This document shows positions 1-10,491 of a stretch of 64,000 bases of DNA, one piece after another. The stretch is from Thalassococcus sp. S3 (GTDB lineage Bacteria > Pseudomonadota > Alphaproteobacteria > Rhodobacterales > Rhodobacteraceae), in assembly GCF_004216475.1 (NCBI RefSeq), contig NZ_CP022303.1:496001-560000 (forward strand), read 5' to 3'. Within the stretch, counting starts at the first letter, position 1. The number at the start of each line of letters is the position of its first letter. The notes under the pieces were generated by a model. It saw nothing but the letters and a program-made list of their open reading frames with translations. It made no database searches and was not told the DNA's origin. A program made the position numbers and the translations under genes.

Positions 1-642
1 TTGAACGACACGGATCTCTGACAGGCCCGGGGCGCCGAGGCGATAGTTCAGGTTCGCCTCAACCCGGTAAAGCTGCTCGGGGATGGCTTCGCGAAAGACA
101 AACGGTCCCGTCGCGTTGATTGGAAAGGCGTCGCTGACCGGCCCCAGCACAGCGATGCCCGGTTCCGAAAGCGTCCAGGGAAAGGCGGCGTTGGGGGAAT
201 TGGTCTCAAAGACGACATTTCTGTCCCCGTCTGCGGTCATCCCCGCCAGATCCAGGAGTTTTGCAATACGCGCATTGTGTCCTGGGTGGCCTTCTTCGGA
301 AATGGGCGCAATCGCATCGATCACCGATTGGGCGGTGACAGGTGATCCGTCATGAAACTGCATGTCCTCGCGCAGCGTGACACGCCAGGTGGTCGGGTTG
401 GTTTGTTCGATACTCTCCGCCACGCGCGGGACCAGCTTCAGGTCGTAATCAATCCCCATCAGGGTTTCGGTCACGCCCGTTTGGTTGGACAGCCACCCGT
501 TGTAGCGGGCCCGAGGATCCGGAGCTTCATTGGCAGGGCCGCTCATCGTTGCGATTGTGAGGCTGCCTTGCTGAGCTGCAGCGGGCATCACCGTACCAAG
601 CCCGACAAGGGCGGCAAGGGCGAGCCGTGTCAAAATGGACAT
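1..642 (-). CDS. ABC transporter substrate-binding protein, family 5 (partial, C-terminus outside window)
   Basis: Reading leftwards from ATG at 642, the first 214 codons are open and run off the window edge. Residues 1-23 form a Sec signal peptide (MSILTR, hydrophobic core, AAA-QQ cleavage), so the product is periplasmic. The mature part has the SBP_bac_5 layout: an N-terminal ETLMGIDYDLKLVPRVAES segment followed by WRVTLREDMQFHDGSPVTA, the usual 'F.dG.p.ta.dv' signature of oligopeptide, dipeptide and nickel binding proteins. The ligand cannot be told from this fragment. Permease and ATPase genes would be expected further left, outside the window. The gap to the next gene upstream (655) is only 12 nt, so it is probably co-transcribed with the two small genes before it. 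Confidence 0.85.
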   Translation of the reverse strand, partial: MSILTRLALAALVGLGTVMPAAAQQGSLTIATMSGPANEAPDPRARYNGWLSNQTGVTETLMGIDYDLKLVPRVAESIEQTNPTTWRVTLREDMQFHDGSPVTAQSVIDAIAPISEEGHPGHNARIAKLLDLAGMTADGDRNVVFETNSPNAAFPWTLSEPGIAVLGPVSDAFPINATGPFVFREAIPEQLYRVEANLNYRLGAPGLSEIRVVQ

Positions 643-654
643 GGGTAACTTCCT

Positions 655-927
655 TTACGTTTGAACAATTGGGTCCCGCTCTACGGCCCACCGATCTCTT
701 TTGAGACTGCGGGCTTCCGCCTGTGAGAGCGTTGTGATCGCTTCTTCGGCGCTCATACCTTTTGCACGGGCACGCATCCAGATCTTCCTGGCAGATGCCG
801 GCGACCATGGCAGCGCGGCCTGCGACAGCCATTGCCGGATCGGCGCGGGCAGCGTGTCATATGTCTGCATGGATTGCCCCGGTCTGCGTCTGCGCCGCAG
901 ACTGGTCGCGCCGAGATTGCCGGTCAC
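655..927 (-). CDS. Small basic protein, DUF6525-like
   Basis: 90 codons from GTG at 927, which overlaps the stop of the DUF1826 gene by 4 nt (GTGA), implying translational coupling. The protein is rich in Arg and Trp, opens with GNLGATSLRRRRR and contains LPAPIRQWLSQAALPWSP. This resembles, from memory, the short DUF6525 proteins of Rhodobacteraceae; function unknown. No signal peptide or membrane segment is visible. It sits between a DUF1826 gene and a binding-protein gene. Confidence 0.6.
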   Translation of the reverse strand: MTGNLGATSLRRRRRPGQSMQTYDTLPAPIRQWLSQAALPWSPASARKIWMRARAKGMSAEEAITTLSQAEARSLKRDRWAVERDPIVQT

Positions 928-1559
928 GCCTCATACTCCGGGCTTTCGACCGGGTCGAGGACCAGAACAAAGCGCGTCATCCCGGTTCCCTCAATCGGCG
1001 GCGAACGATGCAACAGCCCGGACTTTGGCTCCTCCGGCCACAGCGTGCCACGAAGAAGGATCGGCGCCCCGGTCGGAACTGTGAAGACACGCCGCGGCTC
1101 TGTCCCGTCGGTCGACAAGCCATATTGCGTTCCGGGGCCGCGATACGTGCAAACAAGACGCGCGGTGAGCCTGTCGATGTGAAACTTGCGGCACGCGTCG
1201 TTGGTGACCGCCTGCAATCGCAACCGCAGATAGTCTACGCCCATCAGGTTCGAAAAGACGTCGGCGAGTGCCGCGATGTCATCGATAAGGTGGTCGCGTT
1301 CCGCCCCCAAAGGTGTTTCCGCGATGTTGCACAACTGTTCGACAGCGTCTTTGGTCTGATCGGGGCGCAGGATCACGCGAGCTTGCGGGAAGTGGCTGGG
1401 AGACAGGGTATCCAGCCAGGACTGCATGTCTGGTGGTGTTTGTTTGCGCCAGATTGCTGCAGCATATCCCGGCATGAGAAAATGCCTCAGCGCGTCGGCT
1501 CGGTCGGCAACGGCAACACCGACGGCAGCGTCAGCAACGGTGGCGCGCTGGAGGGTCAT
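924..1559 (-). CDS. DUF1826 domain protein
   Basis: 211 codons from ATG at 1559. The central stretch CRKFHIDRLTARLVCTYRGP followed by GTQYGL, and the late GLLHRSPP, match my recollection of the DUF1826 family, which covers nearly the whole protein. The conserved Cys, His and Asp in CRKFHID are candidate metal ligands. In other proteobacteria DUF1826 genes often lie beside zinc-responsive CobW-type GTPases (established context, not seen here), so a metal-homeostasis role is possible but unproven. It heads the minus-strand unit and is divergent from the Rrf2 regulator at 1776, which may control it. Confidence 0.65.
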   Translation of the reverse strand: MTLQRATVADAAVGVAVADRADALRHFLMPGYAAAIWRKQTPPDMQSWLDTLSPSHFPQARVILRPDQTKDAVEQLCNIAETPLGAERDHLIDDIAALADVFSNLMGVDYLRLRLQAVTNDACRKFHIDRLTARLVCTYRGPGTQYGLSTDGTEPRRVFTVPTGAPILLRGTLWPEEPKSGLLHRSPPIEGTGMTRFVLVLDPVESPEYEA

Positions 1560-1692
1560 GTGCCGACCACCCGCGTTTCATCATTTGAACGGATTTTGCG
1601 GCTCGAAAAAACTGGGCGAGAGAGGTAACGGGAGAGTGGCGTGACAGAAATGGGGTTGTCTTGCATGATTTGCACTCGGAAAATGAAGCGAT

Positions 1693-1717
1693 ACTAATGT
1701 CATGCAACTACATCAGT
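1693..1717. promoter_or_regulatory. Imperfect inverted repeat between DUF1826 and Rrf2 genes
   Basis: ACTAATGT, a 9-nt spacer, then ACATCAGT: 8-bp arms with one mismatch. It lies in the 216-nt divergent spacer, 58 nt before the regulator start. Position and dyad symmetry suit an operator for the adjacent Rrf2 protein or another regulator; binding is inferred. Confidence 0.4.
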
Positions 1718-1775
1718 TACTAGATTTACGCAACAATCTTTGTTACGTGATTTCAAAGAATAGCGGAGTGTCGCT

Positions 1776-2186
1776 TTGAAGCGGAATGGTCGCCTTTATC
1801 TTGCTCTGCATACCCTTGGTCATATGGCTGGTGAACCGGAACGCACACGGACATCTGCCGATATCGCCGCCCACGCAGGCACCAATCCGGTTGTCGTGCG
1901 CCGTGTCCTTGGCCGGTTGCGCAAGGCGGGATTACTGACATCGGAAAAAGGACATGCAGGGGGATGGCGCTTGGCTCGTCCTCCGCAAAGCATCACGCTT
2001 GCGGATGTCTACCTCGCTCTGGACGAGCGGCTTATCGCGGAAGGGGGAGAGATCAGCGCCCCCGCATGCTCGGTCGAGCACGCATTGCATCGCCGGGTGA
2101 CGGATGTGATGGAAGATATCGAGAGCAGCCTGATTGAACGCCTCGCCGCCACAACCATCGTCGAGGTTCGCAAAGTCGACGAATAA
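1776..2186 (+). CDS. Rrf2 family transcriptional regulator
   Basis: 136 codons from TTG at 1776, preceded by a CGGAG Shine-Dalgarno; MKRNGRLYLALHTLGHMA is the usual Rrf2 N-terminus, supporting this start. Residues 25-70 form the winged helix (ADIAAHAGTNPVVVRRVLGR, wing GHAGGWRLARP). The IscR/NsrR-type triple cysteine cluster motif is absent: only one Cys (PACSVEHAL) is seen, so it is closer to the YwnA-like, non-cluster branch. It probably controls the divergent DUF1826 unit and itself; the effector is unknown. Confidence 0.85.
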   Translation: MKRNGRLYLALHTLGHMAGEPERTRTSADIAAHAGTNPVVVRRVLGRLRKAGLLTSEKGHAGGWRLARPPQSITLADVYLALDERLIAEGGEISAPACSVEHALHRRVTDVMEDIESSLIERLAATTIVEVRKVDE

Positions 2187-2340
2187 GGATCACTTGCTCG
2201 CATTTCTCACCGGGAGTGCAAGGGTCGCCTTGCCAGGAAAGATATGGTGCTGGTCTGTCCATACCCTCTGGACTTTGCCATTCTTGTGCCCGTTTCTTGC
2301 ACTAGCGTGATGGAAAAGGTCAGGAGCCCGCGCGGTTTTC

Positions 2341-3144
2341 ATGAATATTCAACTCAAGATCCTGATCCGGTTTTCCTATCTCTCAACCGCCGGTTTCTCA
2401 TCGGCAAAGCGGGGGTTGGAGGCGGTGACGGGCATGCTTTACGATCCGGCGCGTCTTGAGCGTCGGTTTGCGTTGTTCGAAACCATCCTGTTGCCGTCGC
2501 TGGCGGCCCAGACCTCAACGGATATGCAGGTGGGTTTCCTGACGGGCGAGACACTTCCCAACGATGCGCGCCGCCGTCTGGAGATCCTTTTGGCACCGTA
2601 TCCCTGGGCGCAGATCATCGACTTGCCGATCATGGAGCAATACCCCGCGATCAAGGCGGCCTTTGCCGCGATGCCTACCGATCCGGACGCGACGCATGTC
2701 GCGACGATGCGCACCGACGACGATGATGCGATGCATGTCACCATTGTCGAGCGCACCCGCCAATTGGCGCATCAGATCGGCGCCATCCGATTGTCGGCAG
2801 AGCCCTTCGTCATCGGCTTCAATCGCGGTCTTTTCATGTACCTGGGCGAGAGACAGCCGCATTACAGCGAAGTCTCCGTCCGGGCACCCCTGGGGATCGG
2901 ATTGACAATGGTCGCCCCGGTCGATCATCCCGCCAACATCTATCGGCGCAACCATCGTGCCCTGCCGCAGTTCTTTGACTGCTATACCGAGGCACATTGC
3001 CCGATGTATGTGCGTACCGTGCATCAAGACAACGATTCCGGAGATCACCCGGACCCCGGCAAACCCATGCGGCCGCAGCGCCTCGATCCGCTTCTGCGGG
3101 ATGGGTTCGGGCTGGATCCCGACCGATTGGCACAGCTTGGATGA
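2341..3144 (+). CDS. Putative glycosyltransferase (rhamnosyltransferase-like family), copy 1
   Basis: 267 codons from ATG at 2341. The protein starts with a short beta strand (KILIRFSYLS), then LYDPARLERRFALFETILLPSL and a central ATMRTDDDDAMHVTIVERT. The acidic DDDD run followed by a helix is the nucleotide-sugar/metal site expected of the family annotated as putative rhamnosyl transferase (PF11316, from memory). A second, clearly related protein is encoded at 4008-4817. The stop overlaps the EamA transporter start by 4 nt (ATGA), so the two are coupled. Acceptor and sugar are unknown; no signal peptide, so it is probably cytoplasmic. Confidence 0.7.
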   Translation: MNIQLKILIRFSYLSTAGFSSAKRGLEAVTGMLYDPARLERRFALFETILLPSLAAQTSTDMQVGFLTGETLPNDARRRLEILLAPYPWAQIIDLPIMEQYPAIKAAFAAMPTDPDATHVATMRTDDDDAMHVTIVERTRQLAHQIGAIRLSAEPFVIGFNRGLFMYLGERQPHYSEVSVRAPLGIGLTMVAPVDHPANIYRRNHRALPQFFDCYTEAHCPMYVRTVHQDNDSGDHPDPGKPMRPQRLDPLLRDGFGLDPDRLAQLG

Positions 3145-4019
3145 GCAACATGACCGCCGCGAACACAAAGGGCGCGCTTTTGATGATCGGCAGCATGGCC
3201 GCCTTCACGGTCAGCGATACGTTCGTGAAGGCAACCGGTGGGCAGGTACCGCTTTTTCAGTTGATCACCTTGCGCACCATCCTGACAGCCGCCTTGCTTG
3301 GGGTCCTGGCCTGGCGGCTGGGCGCGCTGCGGTTCTCGGCAAACGGTGCGACCTGGGGTTTGATTGGTTTACGCTGCCTGGGCGAAATCGGTGCGGCCTA
3401 TTTCTTTCTGACAGCGCTGCTGAATATGCCGCTTGCCAATATCACCGCGATCCTTCAGGTCCTTCCGCTCGTCGTGACCCTTGGGGCCTTCCTCTTTTTC
3501 AAAGAGCCGATCGGCTGGCGCAGGCTCAGCGCGATCTTCGTGGGCTTTGGCGGCATGTTGTTGATCGTCCGGCCAGGTCCGGACGGCTTTAGTCTTTACG
3601 CGGGCTATGCCTTGGCTGCCGTCCTGTGTGTCACCCTGCGTGATCTTGCGACCCGGCGGATGCCCGACGACATACCATCGCTGGGCATCGCCTTTCTGAC
3701 ATCGGTCGCAGTTTTGATCGCCGCGGCCTTCGCCAGCCTGACCGAGGAGTGGCGCCCGGTTGCCCCGCACCTGGCAGCCCTCATCTTCGGATCCTCCCTT
3801 TTCATCATGTGCGGTTATCTTCTGAGCGTGCTGGTGATGCGCGTTGGCGAGGTCTCGTTCGTGGCGCCCTTCCGTTATACAAGTCTTCTTTGGGCGCTTG
3901 TCTTGGGCTGGTTCGTCTTTGGCGACTGGCCCGACACGGTTACGTTGATCGGCGCGGGCATACTTGTCGCAAGCGGCGTTTTTACCTTCTACCGGGAACG
4001 GCAGGTTTCAGGCGTCTGA
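3141..4019 (+). CDS. EamA/DMT-superfamily transporter
   Basis: 292 codons; ATG at 3141 overlaps the preceding stop. About ten hydrophobic segments in two EamA repeats (roughly residues 10-140 and 150-290). The repeat boundary has the usual signature 'F..EPI.wrr..a....GG..li.rPG', here FFKEPIGWRRLSAIFVGFGG. Such carriers export or import metabolites by exchange; the substrate cannot be read from the sequence. The first repeat begins LLMIGSMAAFTVSDTFVKAT, typical of S-adenosylmethionine- or riboflavin-type EamA carriers, but this is weak evidence. Its 3' end overlaps the convergent gene by 12 nt. Confidence 0.85.
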   Translation: MSNMTAANTKGALLMIGSMAAFTVSDTFVKATGGQVPLFQLITLRTILTAALLGVLAWRLGALRFSANGATWGLIGLRCLGEIGAAYFFLTALLNMPLANITAILQVLPLVVTLGAFLFFKEPIGWRRLSAIFVGFGGMLLIVRPGPDGFSLYAGYALAAVLCVTLRDLATRRMPDDIPSLGIAFLTSVAVLIAAAFASLTEEWRPVAPHLAALIFGSSLFIMCGYLLSVLVMRVGEVSFVAPFRYTSLLWALVLGWFVFGDWPDTVTLIGAGILVASGVFTFYRERQVSGV

Positions 4020-4817
4020 AAACACCCGCCGGACATGATCCGCGTCAATCGCAAAGCGGTTACGGAAGAGGTCTTCCCCTTCTTCGTTCAAACGTTCCAG
4101 CGGCACTTGCCGGACATTGCTGCCCTGCCTGCTGTCATTAAAATCGTTATGGCCGCGGACAAACATCGGGCTGTCGGTGATGGACACGGCAGGCATGAAC
4201 CGCGGGAGCTTGTTATGGGCAAAGTTCATGATGCTTTGCCGGACGCCCTGCTGCACGGCGACAGCAAGCGCCACGCCCCAGAACGGCGTGAAATTCTCCG
4301 CCGCGAGAATGCCGCGTGCATCCGGTTGCGCGACATACCCCCGGTTGAAGTCGAAGGCGACCAGACGGTTGCGGTGCAAGAGACCGTCGCAATCCTTGGC
4401 GACCGACTTGAGACGTTCGATAAAATCGACGGCGACCGCATCATCATCGTCGTGGCGGAACTGAAGGCATGGCTCCAGATTTGCGCCGCGCGCTTCATTC
4501 AGCACGCCTTGCATGACCTTTCGGTGAGGGCCCGGAGGGTGAGCTTCGACCTTTGCTTGGGGAAACGCGGCGACCAGATCCATCAACCGTTCGCGCCACA
4601 ATTGGGGAAGGCTCTCTCCGATCACGATCAAAAAGGTGAAATCCGGGTCGGTCTGGGCCTTTAATCCCGGTAACATCACGGTTTCGAAATGGCGAAACCG
4701 CTCCTCCATCCGTTCGGGCCGGTACAGATAGGCGATCCTGTCTTGCAGAGTTTCGTGCTCCACCTGAAAGCCGCCTTCTGCCGGGTAAGAAAACCGGCAG
4801 AGCCCGATCACCTTCAT
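4008..4817 (-). CDS. Putative glycosyltransferase (rhamnosyltransferase-like family), copy 2
   Basis: 269 codons from ATG at 4817 with AGGAAAG upstream. Same plan as the protein at 2341: KVIGLCRFSYPAEGGF, then LYRPERMEERFRHFETVMLP and FRHDDDDAVAVDFIERL, with the DDDD site at about residue 122. The two share the order of motifs and length but differ widely in sequence, indicating old paralogues rather than a recent duplication. It is convergent with the EamA gene, so it is transcribed separately from its paralogue. Role probably in surface glycan synthesis (inference). Confidence 0.7.
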   Translation of the reverse strand: MKVIGLCRFSYPAEGGFQVEHETLQDRIAYLYRPERMEERFRHFETVMLPGLKAQTDPDFTFLIVIGESLPQLWRERLMDLVAAFPQAKVEAHPPGPHRKVMQGVLNEARGANLEPCLQFRHDDDDAVAVDFIERLKSVAKDCDGLLHRNRLVAFDFNRGYVAQPDARGILAAENFTPFWGVALAVAVQQGVRQSIMNFAHNKLPRFMPAVSITDSPMFVRGHNDFNDSRQGSNVRQVPLERLNEEGEDLFRNRFAIDADHVRRVFSDA

Positions 4818-4899
4818 CTTTCCTGTCCCGCCGATTTTGCCTTGTTATCCAATGCAAACCTGCCATCCGAGACGTGTCCTTGGCAACCCGGCGGTGCTG

Positions 4900-4928
4900 T
4901 TGACAAGCTATCCGACTCCCCCTATACG
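4900..4928 (+). promoter_or_regulatory. Predicted promoter of the rpsL (str) transcription unit
   Basis: TTGACA at 4900-4905, a 17-nt spacer and TATACG at 4923-4928. A perfect -35 box with canonical spacing, 231 nt before rpsL and downstream of a divergent gene. The same TATACG -10 box with 17-nt spacing recurs upstream of rplO (24424-24452). Confidence 0.65.
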
Positions 4929-4934
4929 CCCGCT

Positions 4935-5159
4935 ATCTCGGCTCCGGGGGTCGCCCCATCCGCCGATCTCAGAGTGTAGTGGTCAAGATCCGGGCCCCTT
5001 TATCGCCCCGATCCTCTGATACCCAACCGCGTCGTTCACCTCGGAATGGGAACGATCGCGGGTTTTGCGCTTGTGGACGCACAGGGCGCGAGGAATTGAA
5101 ACCGCACGCAACACCGCGTGCAGAGACGCAAGTGTTGCTAAGACGGGGATAAAACCGGA
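4935..5159 (+). other. Long 5' leader of the str operon, with stem-loop
   Basis: The 342-nt gap 4818-5159 holds the promoter above and about 225 nt of untranslated leader, with no convincing open frame. A 7-bp inverted repeat (GCAACAC at 5108-5114, GTGTTGC at 5132-5138) lies 21 nt before the rpsL start. Leaders of ribosomal operons often carry binding sites for a product ribosomal protein; that role is only inferred here. Confidence 0.45.
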
Positions 5160-5531
5160 ATGCCAACGATCCAACAGCTGATCCGCAAGCCGCGGCAGCC
5201 CAAAGTGAAACGCTCCAAATCCATGCATCTGGAGCAGTGCCCGCAGAAGCGTGGCGTGTGTACGCGTGTCTATACCACGACACCGAAGAAACCGAACTCC
5301 GCCATGCGGAAGGTCGCAAAGGTGCGCCTGACCAACGGGTTCGAGGTCATCTCATACATCCCCGGCGAGAGCCACAACCTGCAGGAACACTCGGTTGTGT
5401 TGATCCGCGGCGGTCGTGTGAAAGACCTTCCCGGTGTGCGTTACCACATTCTTCGCGGTGTTCTGGATACACAGGGCGTCAAAGACCGTAAGCAACGCCG
5501 CTCGAAATACGGCGCCAAGCGCCCCAAATAA
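5160..5531 (+). CDS. rpsL: 30S ribosomal protein S12
   Basis: 123 codons, full length. S12 sits at the decoding centre of the small subunit and checks codon-anticodon fit. The conserved loops are present: [18 protein letters not shown] (Lys43 and Lys44) and [13 protein letters not shown]. The lysines whose replacement gives streptomycin resistance are unchanged, so the allele is of the sensitive type. First gene of the str unit, 12 nt before rpsG. Confidence 0.98.
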   Translation: MPTIQQLIRKPRQPKVKRSKSMHLEQCPQKRGVCTRVYTTTPKKPNSAMRKVAKVRLTNGFEVISYIPGESHNLQEHSVVLIRGGRVKDLPGVRYHILRGVLDTQGVKDRKQRRSKYGAKRPK

Positions 5532-6014
<483 letters not shown>

Positions 6015-6035
6015 CCCTTTTCGAGGCTTAATCTC

Positions 6036-8153
6036 ATGGCACGCGACTACCCGCTCGACCGCTATCGCAACTTCGGCATCATGGCTCACATCGATGCCGG
6101 CAAAACCACCTGTTCGGAACGGATCCTGTATTACACAGGCAAGTCCCACAACATCGGTGAGGTGCACGACGGTGCGGCCACCATGGACTGGATGGAGCAG
6201 GAGCAGGAGCGGGGCATCACGATCACCTCGGCTGCCACCACGACCTTCTGGGAGCGGACCGAGGACGGCAAGACCGCCGACACCGAAAAGCACCGCCTGA
6301 ACATCATCGACACGCCCGGCCACGTGGACTTCACCATCGAAGTCGAACGTTCGCTGGCCGTGCTTGATGGCGCTGTCTGCGTGCTGGACGCCAATGCGGG
6401 TGTCGAGCCCCAGACCGAAACCGTCTGGCGTCAGGCCGATCGCTACAAGGTGCCGCGCATCGTGTTCGTCAACAAGATGGACAAGATCGGTGCCGACTTC
6501 TTTAACTGCGTGAACATGATCGAAGACCGCACTGGCGCGCGCGCCGTGCCTGTGGCCATTCCGATCGGCGCGGAGACCGAGCTGGAAGGCCTCGTCGACC
6601 TCGTGACCATGCAGGAATGGGTCTACAAGGGCGAAGATCTGGGTGCCACCTGGGAAAAGAACGACATCCGCGACTCGCTGAAAGAGATGTGCGAGGAGTG
6701 GCGCAACAAGATGATCGAAGCGGCCGTCGAACAAGACGACGACGCGATGGAAGCTTACCTGGAAGGGGACGAGCCCGACGTGGCGACCCTGCGCAAACTG
6801 CTGCGCAAGGGTACGCTCGCGCTTGACTTCGTTCCGGTTCTGGGCGGCTCGGCCTTCAAGAACAAAGGCGTCCAGCCCCTGCTGAACGCTGTGATCGACT
6901 ATCTGCCCAGCCCGCTGGACGTGGTCGATTACATGGGCTTCAAACCAGGCGACGAAAACGAAGAGCGTAACATAGCCCGCCGCGCGGACGACGATATGCC
7001 GTTTGCCGGTCTGGCGTTCAAAATCATGAACGACCCGTTCGTCGGCTCGCTGACCTTCACCCGCATCTACTCGGGCGTCCTGAACAAGGGCGGCTCGATG
7101 CTGAACTCGACCAAGGGCAAGAAAGAGCGCGTTGGTCGGATGATGATGATGCACTCGAACAACCGCGAGGAGATCGAGGAAGCGTTCGCGGGCGACATCA
7201 TCGCGCTGGCCGGTCTGAAAGACACCACAACCGGCGACACGCTCTGCGACGACAAGGATCCGGTGGTTCTCGAAACCATGACCTTCCCCGACCCGGTGAT
7301 CGAGATCGCGGTGGAGCCCAAGACCAAGAACGACCAGGAGAAGATGTCTCAGGGTCTGCAACGTCTGGCCGCCGAAGACCCGTCTTTCCGCGTCGAAACC
7401 GATCTGGAATCCGGTCAGACCATCATGAAAGGCATGGGCGAACTGCACCTCGACATCCTGGTGGATCGTCTCAAGCGCGAATTCAAGGTCGAAGCCAACA
7501 TCGGTGCGCCGCAGGTGGCCTATCGCGAAACCATCGGTCATGAGGTCGAGCATACCTACACCCACAAGAAACAATCGGGTGGTTCGGGTCAGTTCGCCGA
7601 GGTGAAGATGATCATCTCGCCGACAGAAGCGGGTGAAGGCTATTCCTTCGAGAGCCGTATCGTCGGTGGTGCCGTGCCCAAGGAATACATCCCGGGCGTC
7701 GAGAAGGGCATCCAGTCGGTGATGGATTCCGGTCCGCTGGCCGGCTTCCCCGTGATCGACTTCAAGGTCGCCTTGATCGACGGTAAATTCCACGACGTGG
7801 ACTCCAGCGTTCTGGCCTTTGAAATCGCGGCCCGGATGTGCATGCGCGAAGGCATGCGCAAGGCCGGTGCCAAGATGCTCGAACCGATCATGAAGGTCGA
7901 GGTGATCACGCCTGAAGATTATACCGGCGGGATTATCGGCGATCTGACGTCCCGGCGCGGTCAGGTGACCGGTCAGGAACCGCGCGGAAACGCGATCGCG
8001 ATTAATGCGTTCGTTCCGCTGGCCAACATGTTCGGCTACATCAATACGCTGCGCTCCATGTCCTCGGGCCGCGCGCAGTTCACGATGCAGTTCGATCACT
8101 ACGACCCGGTCCCGCAGAACATCTCTGACGAGATCCAGGCGAAATACGCATAA
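6036..8153 (+). CDS. fusA: Translation elongation factor G
   Basis: 705 codons, normal EF-G length. GTPase that drives ribosome translocation and, with RRF, recycling. G1 (AHIDAGKTT, about residue 16), switch I ([11 protein letters not shown]), G3 (DTPGHVDFT) and G4 (NKMDK) are intact, followed by domain IV ([13 protein letters not shown]) and the C-terminal domain with [17 protein letters not shown]. Follows rpsG by 21 nt. Unlike the common order it is not followed directly by tuf: a lipoprotein gene intervenes. Confidence 0.98.
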   Translation: MARDYPLDRYRNFGIMAHIDAGKTTCSERILYYTGKSHNIGEVHDGAATMDWMEQEQERGITITSAATTTFWERTEDGKTADTEKHRLNIIDTPGHVDFTIEVERSLAVLDGAVCVLDANAGVEPQTETVWRQADRYKVPRIVFVNKMDKIGADFFNCVNMIEDRTGARAVPVAIPIGAETELEGLVDLVTMQEWVYKGEDLGATWEKNDIRDSLKEMCEEWRNKMIEAAVEQDDDAMEAYLEGDEPDVATLRKLLRKGTLALDFVPVLGGSAFKNKGVQPLLNAVIDYLPSPLDVVDYMGFKPGDENEERNIARRADDDMPFAGLAFKIMNDPFVGSLTFTRIYSGVLNKGGSMLNSTKGKKERVGRMMMMHSNNREEIEEAFAGDIIALAGLKDTTTGDTLCDDKDPVVLETMTFPDPVIEIAVEPKTKNDQEKMSQGLQRLAAEDPSFRVETDLESGQTIMKGMGELHLDILVDRLKREFKVEANIGAPQVAYRETIGHEVEHTYTHKKQSGGSGQFAEVKMIISPTEAGEGYSFESRIVGGAVPKEYIPGVEKGIQSVMDSGPLAGFPVIDFKVALIDGKFHDVDSSVLAFEIAARMCMREGMRKAGAKMLEPIMKVEVITPEDYTGGIIGDLTSRRGQVTGQEPRGNAIAINAFVPLANMFGYINTLRSMSSGRAQFTMQFDHYDPVPQNISDEIQAKYA

Positions 8154-8188
8154 GCCTGACGACGTTCGACCAAGAAAGAAAAAGAAGA

Positions 8189-8719
8189 ATGAAGACAACG
8201 AAAAGAGCGTTCCTGTTTGGCGCAGCCGCTTTGGTTCTCGCTGGGTGCGCTGGGGTCTCTCCGACCGCGTCGGTCATTGATGCCCCCATCCGTGATACTC
8301 TGCGTGTTACGGATGCAAGCGTGGATGTCAGCGCCATGGGGCCGACAACCGCGGGCCGCCAGATCGCCACACCCAGCGTCAAAGCGGCGCTGGAACGGGA
8401 TCTGAACGCGACATTGGTCGGGCAAGGTCAGGGCACGCGCAACGTCCGTGCGGTCGTTGCGATGCAAAGCGTGAACATCATCACCGCCGGTCAGTCCATT
8501 CTGATCGGCGGGGAAAGCGTCATGAAGGGCACCCTGTCGCTGGTGGACGCGCGCACCGGTGCCGTCATTCTTGAGCCGACCGAGATCACATCGGGCGGCG
8601 GCGGTTGGGCTGCTGGCGGGCTTGTTGCTGTTGCGACGAGGGAAGATTCCGCAACCGAACTGAACCAGATGTCCCTGGAATTCGCGCGGCGTGCGCGGGT
8701 TCTCGTTTTTGGAAACTGA
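8189..8719 (+). CDS. Small lipoprotein of unknown function between fusA and tuf
   Basis: 176 codons from ATG at 8189, after a purine-rich ribosome-binding region. Residues 1-19 are a lipoprotein signal ending in the lipobox LAGC (Cys19), so the mature protein should be membrane-anchored. The rest (IRDTLRVTDASVDVSAMGP; ALERDLNATLVGQGQGTRNV; GGESVMKGTLSLVDARTGAV) reads as a small alpha/beta envelope domain; GGGGWAAGGL near the C-terminus is a glycine-rich turn. I do not recognise a named function. It is on the sense strand, 35 nt after fusA and 49 nt before tuf, so it is likely transcribed with translation-factor genes. Confidence 0.8.
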   Translation: MKTTKRAFLFGAAALVLAGCAGVSPTASVIDAPIRDTLRVTDASVDVSAMGPTTAGRQIATPSVKAALERDLNATLVGQGQGTRNVRAVVAMQSVNIITAGQSILIGGESVMKGTLSLVDARTGAVILEPTEITSGGGGWAAGGLVAVATREDSATELNQMSLEFARRARVLVFGN

Positions 8720-8728
8720 CACGGAATA

Positions 8729-8747
8729 GCCTGCCTGAGGGGCAGGC
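8729..8747 (+). other. Hairpin in front of tuf
   Basis: GCCTGCC (8729-8735), 5-nt loop, GGCAGGC (8741-8747). The 7-bp stem ends 8 nt before the AAGGAGG ribosome-binding site of tuf. No T-run follows, so it is more likely a processing or stability element than a terminator. Confidence 0.5.
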
Positions 8748-8768
8748 GGCATGAATAAGGAGGCCATT

Positions 8769-9944
<1,176 letters not shown>

Positions 9945-9982
9945 GACCGCAACGCGGTGTCAGCTCTGGCTGCCAGCGGCAC

Positions 9983-10082
9983 TCGGTCTGAAAGACCGAC
10001 GAGAGCACAGCGGCCACACCAAAATTACCTGGGCGCCTAACGCCCAGTCAAATCCACCTCAGGGCGGGAGCCTCTCCCGCCC
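9983..10082 (+). other. Three consecutive hairpins in the tuf-rpsJ spacer
   Basis: The 214-nt spacer carries TCGGTCT/AGACCGA (9983-9999, 3-nt loop), TGGGCG/CGCCCA (10030-10046) and a 9-bp GC-rich stem GGGCGGGAG/CTCCCGCCC (10062-10082, 3-nt loop). None is followed by a clear T-run, so partial termination, attenuation or mRNA processing between the str and S10 parts is possible. No promoter was recognised here. Confidence 0.5.
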
Positions 10083-10158
10083 TTCGGGTTCGACGAGGGC
10101 CGGCGGAATGAGCCTCCGGTCGTCCTATCAACTCCAAGAGCCTTGAAAGGCGACAACA

Positions 10159-10473
10159 ATGCAAAGCCAAAACATCCGTATTCGGCTGAAGGCGTTTGAC
10201 TACCGTGTGCTGGACGCCAGCACGCAGGAGATCGTCAACACCGCCAAGCGGACCGGCGCCAATGTGCGCGGGCCGATCCCACTGCCGAACAAGATCGAGA
10301 AGTTCACGGTTCTCCGTGGCCCTCACATCGACAAGAAATCCCGTGACCAGTTCGAGATCCGCACGCACAAGCGCCTGCTGGACATCGTCGATCCGACCCC
10401 CCAGACCGTGGACGCGCTGATGAAGCTCGACCTCGCCGCTGGCGTGGATGTCGAGATCAAGCTGCAATCTTAA
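10159..10473 (+). CDS. rpsJ: 30S ribosomal protein S10 (NusE)
   Basis: 104 codons. [19 protein letters not shown] is the standard N-terminus and [20 protein letters not shown] the conserved core. S10 belongs to the small-subunit head and also acts with NusB/NusG in transcription antitermination (family knowledge). First gene of the S10 segment, 18 nt before rplC, after a spacer of three hairpins. Confidence 0.98.
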   Translation: MQSQNIRIRLKAFDYRVLDASTQEIVNTAKRTGANVRGPIPLPNKIEKFTVLRGPHIDKKSRDQFEIRTHKRLLDIVDPTPQTVDALMKLDLAAGVDVEIKLQS

Positions 10474-10491
10474 TCCGGGGGGAACATCATC

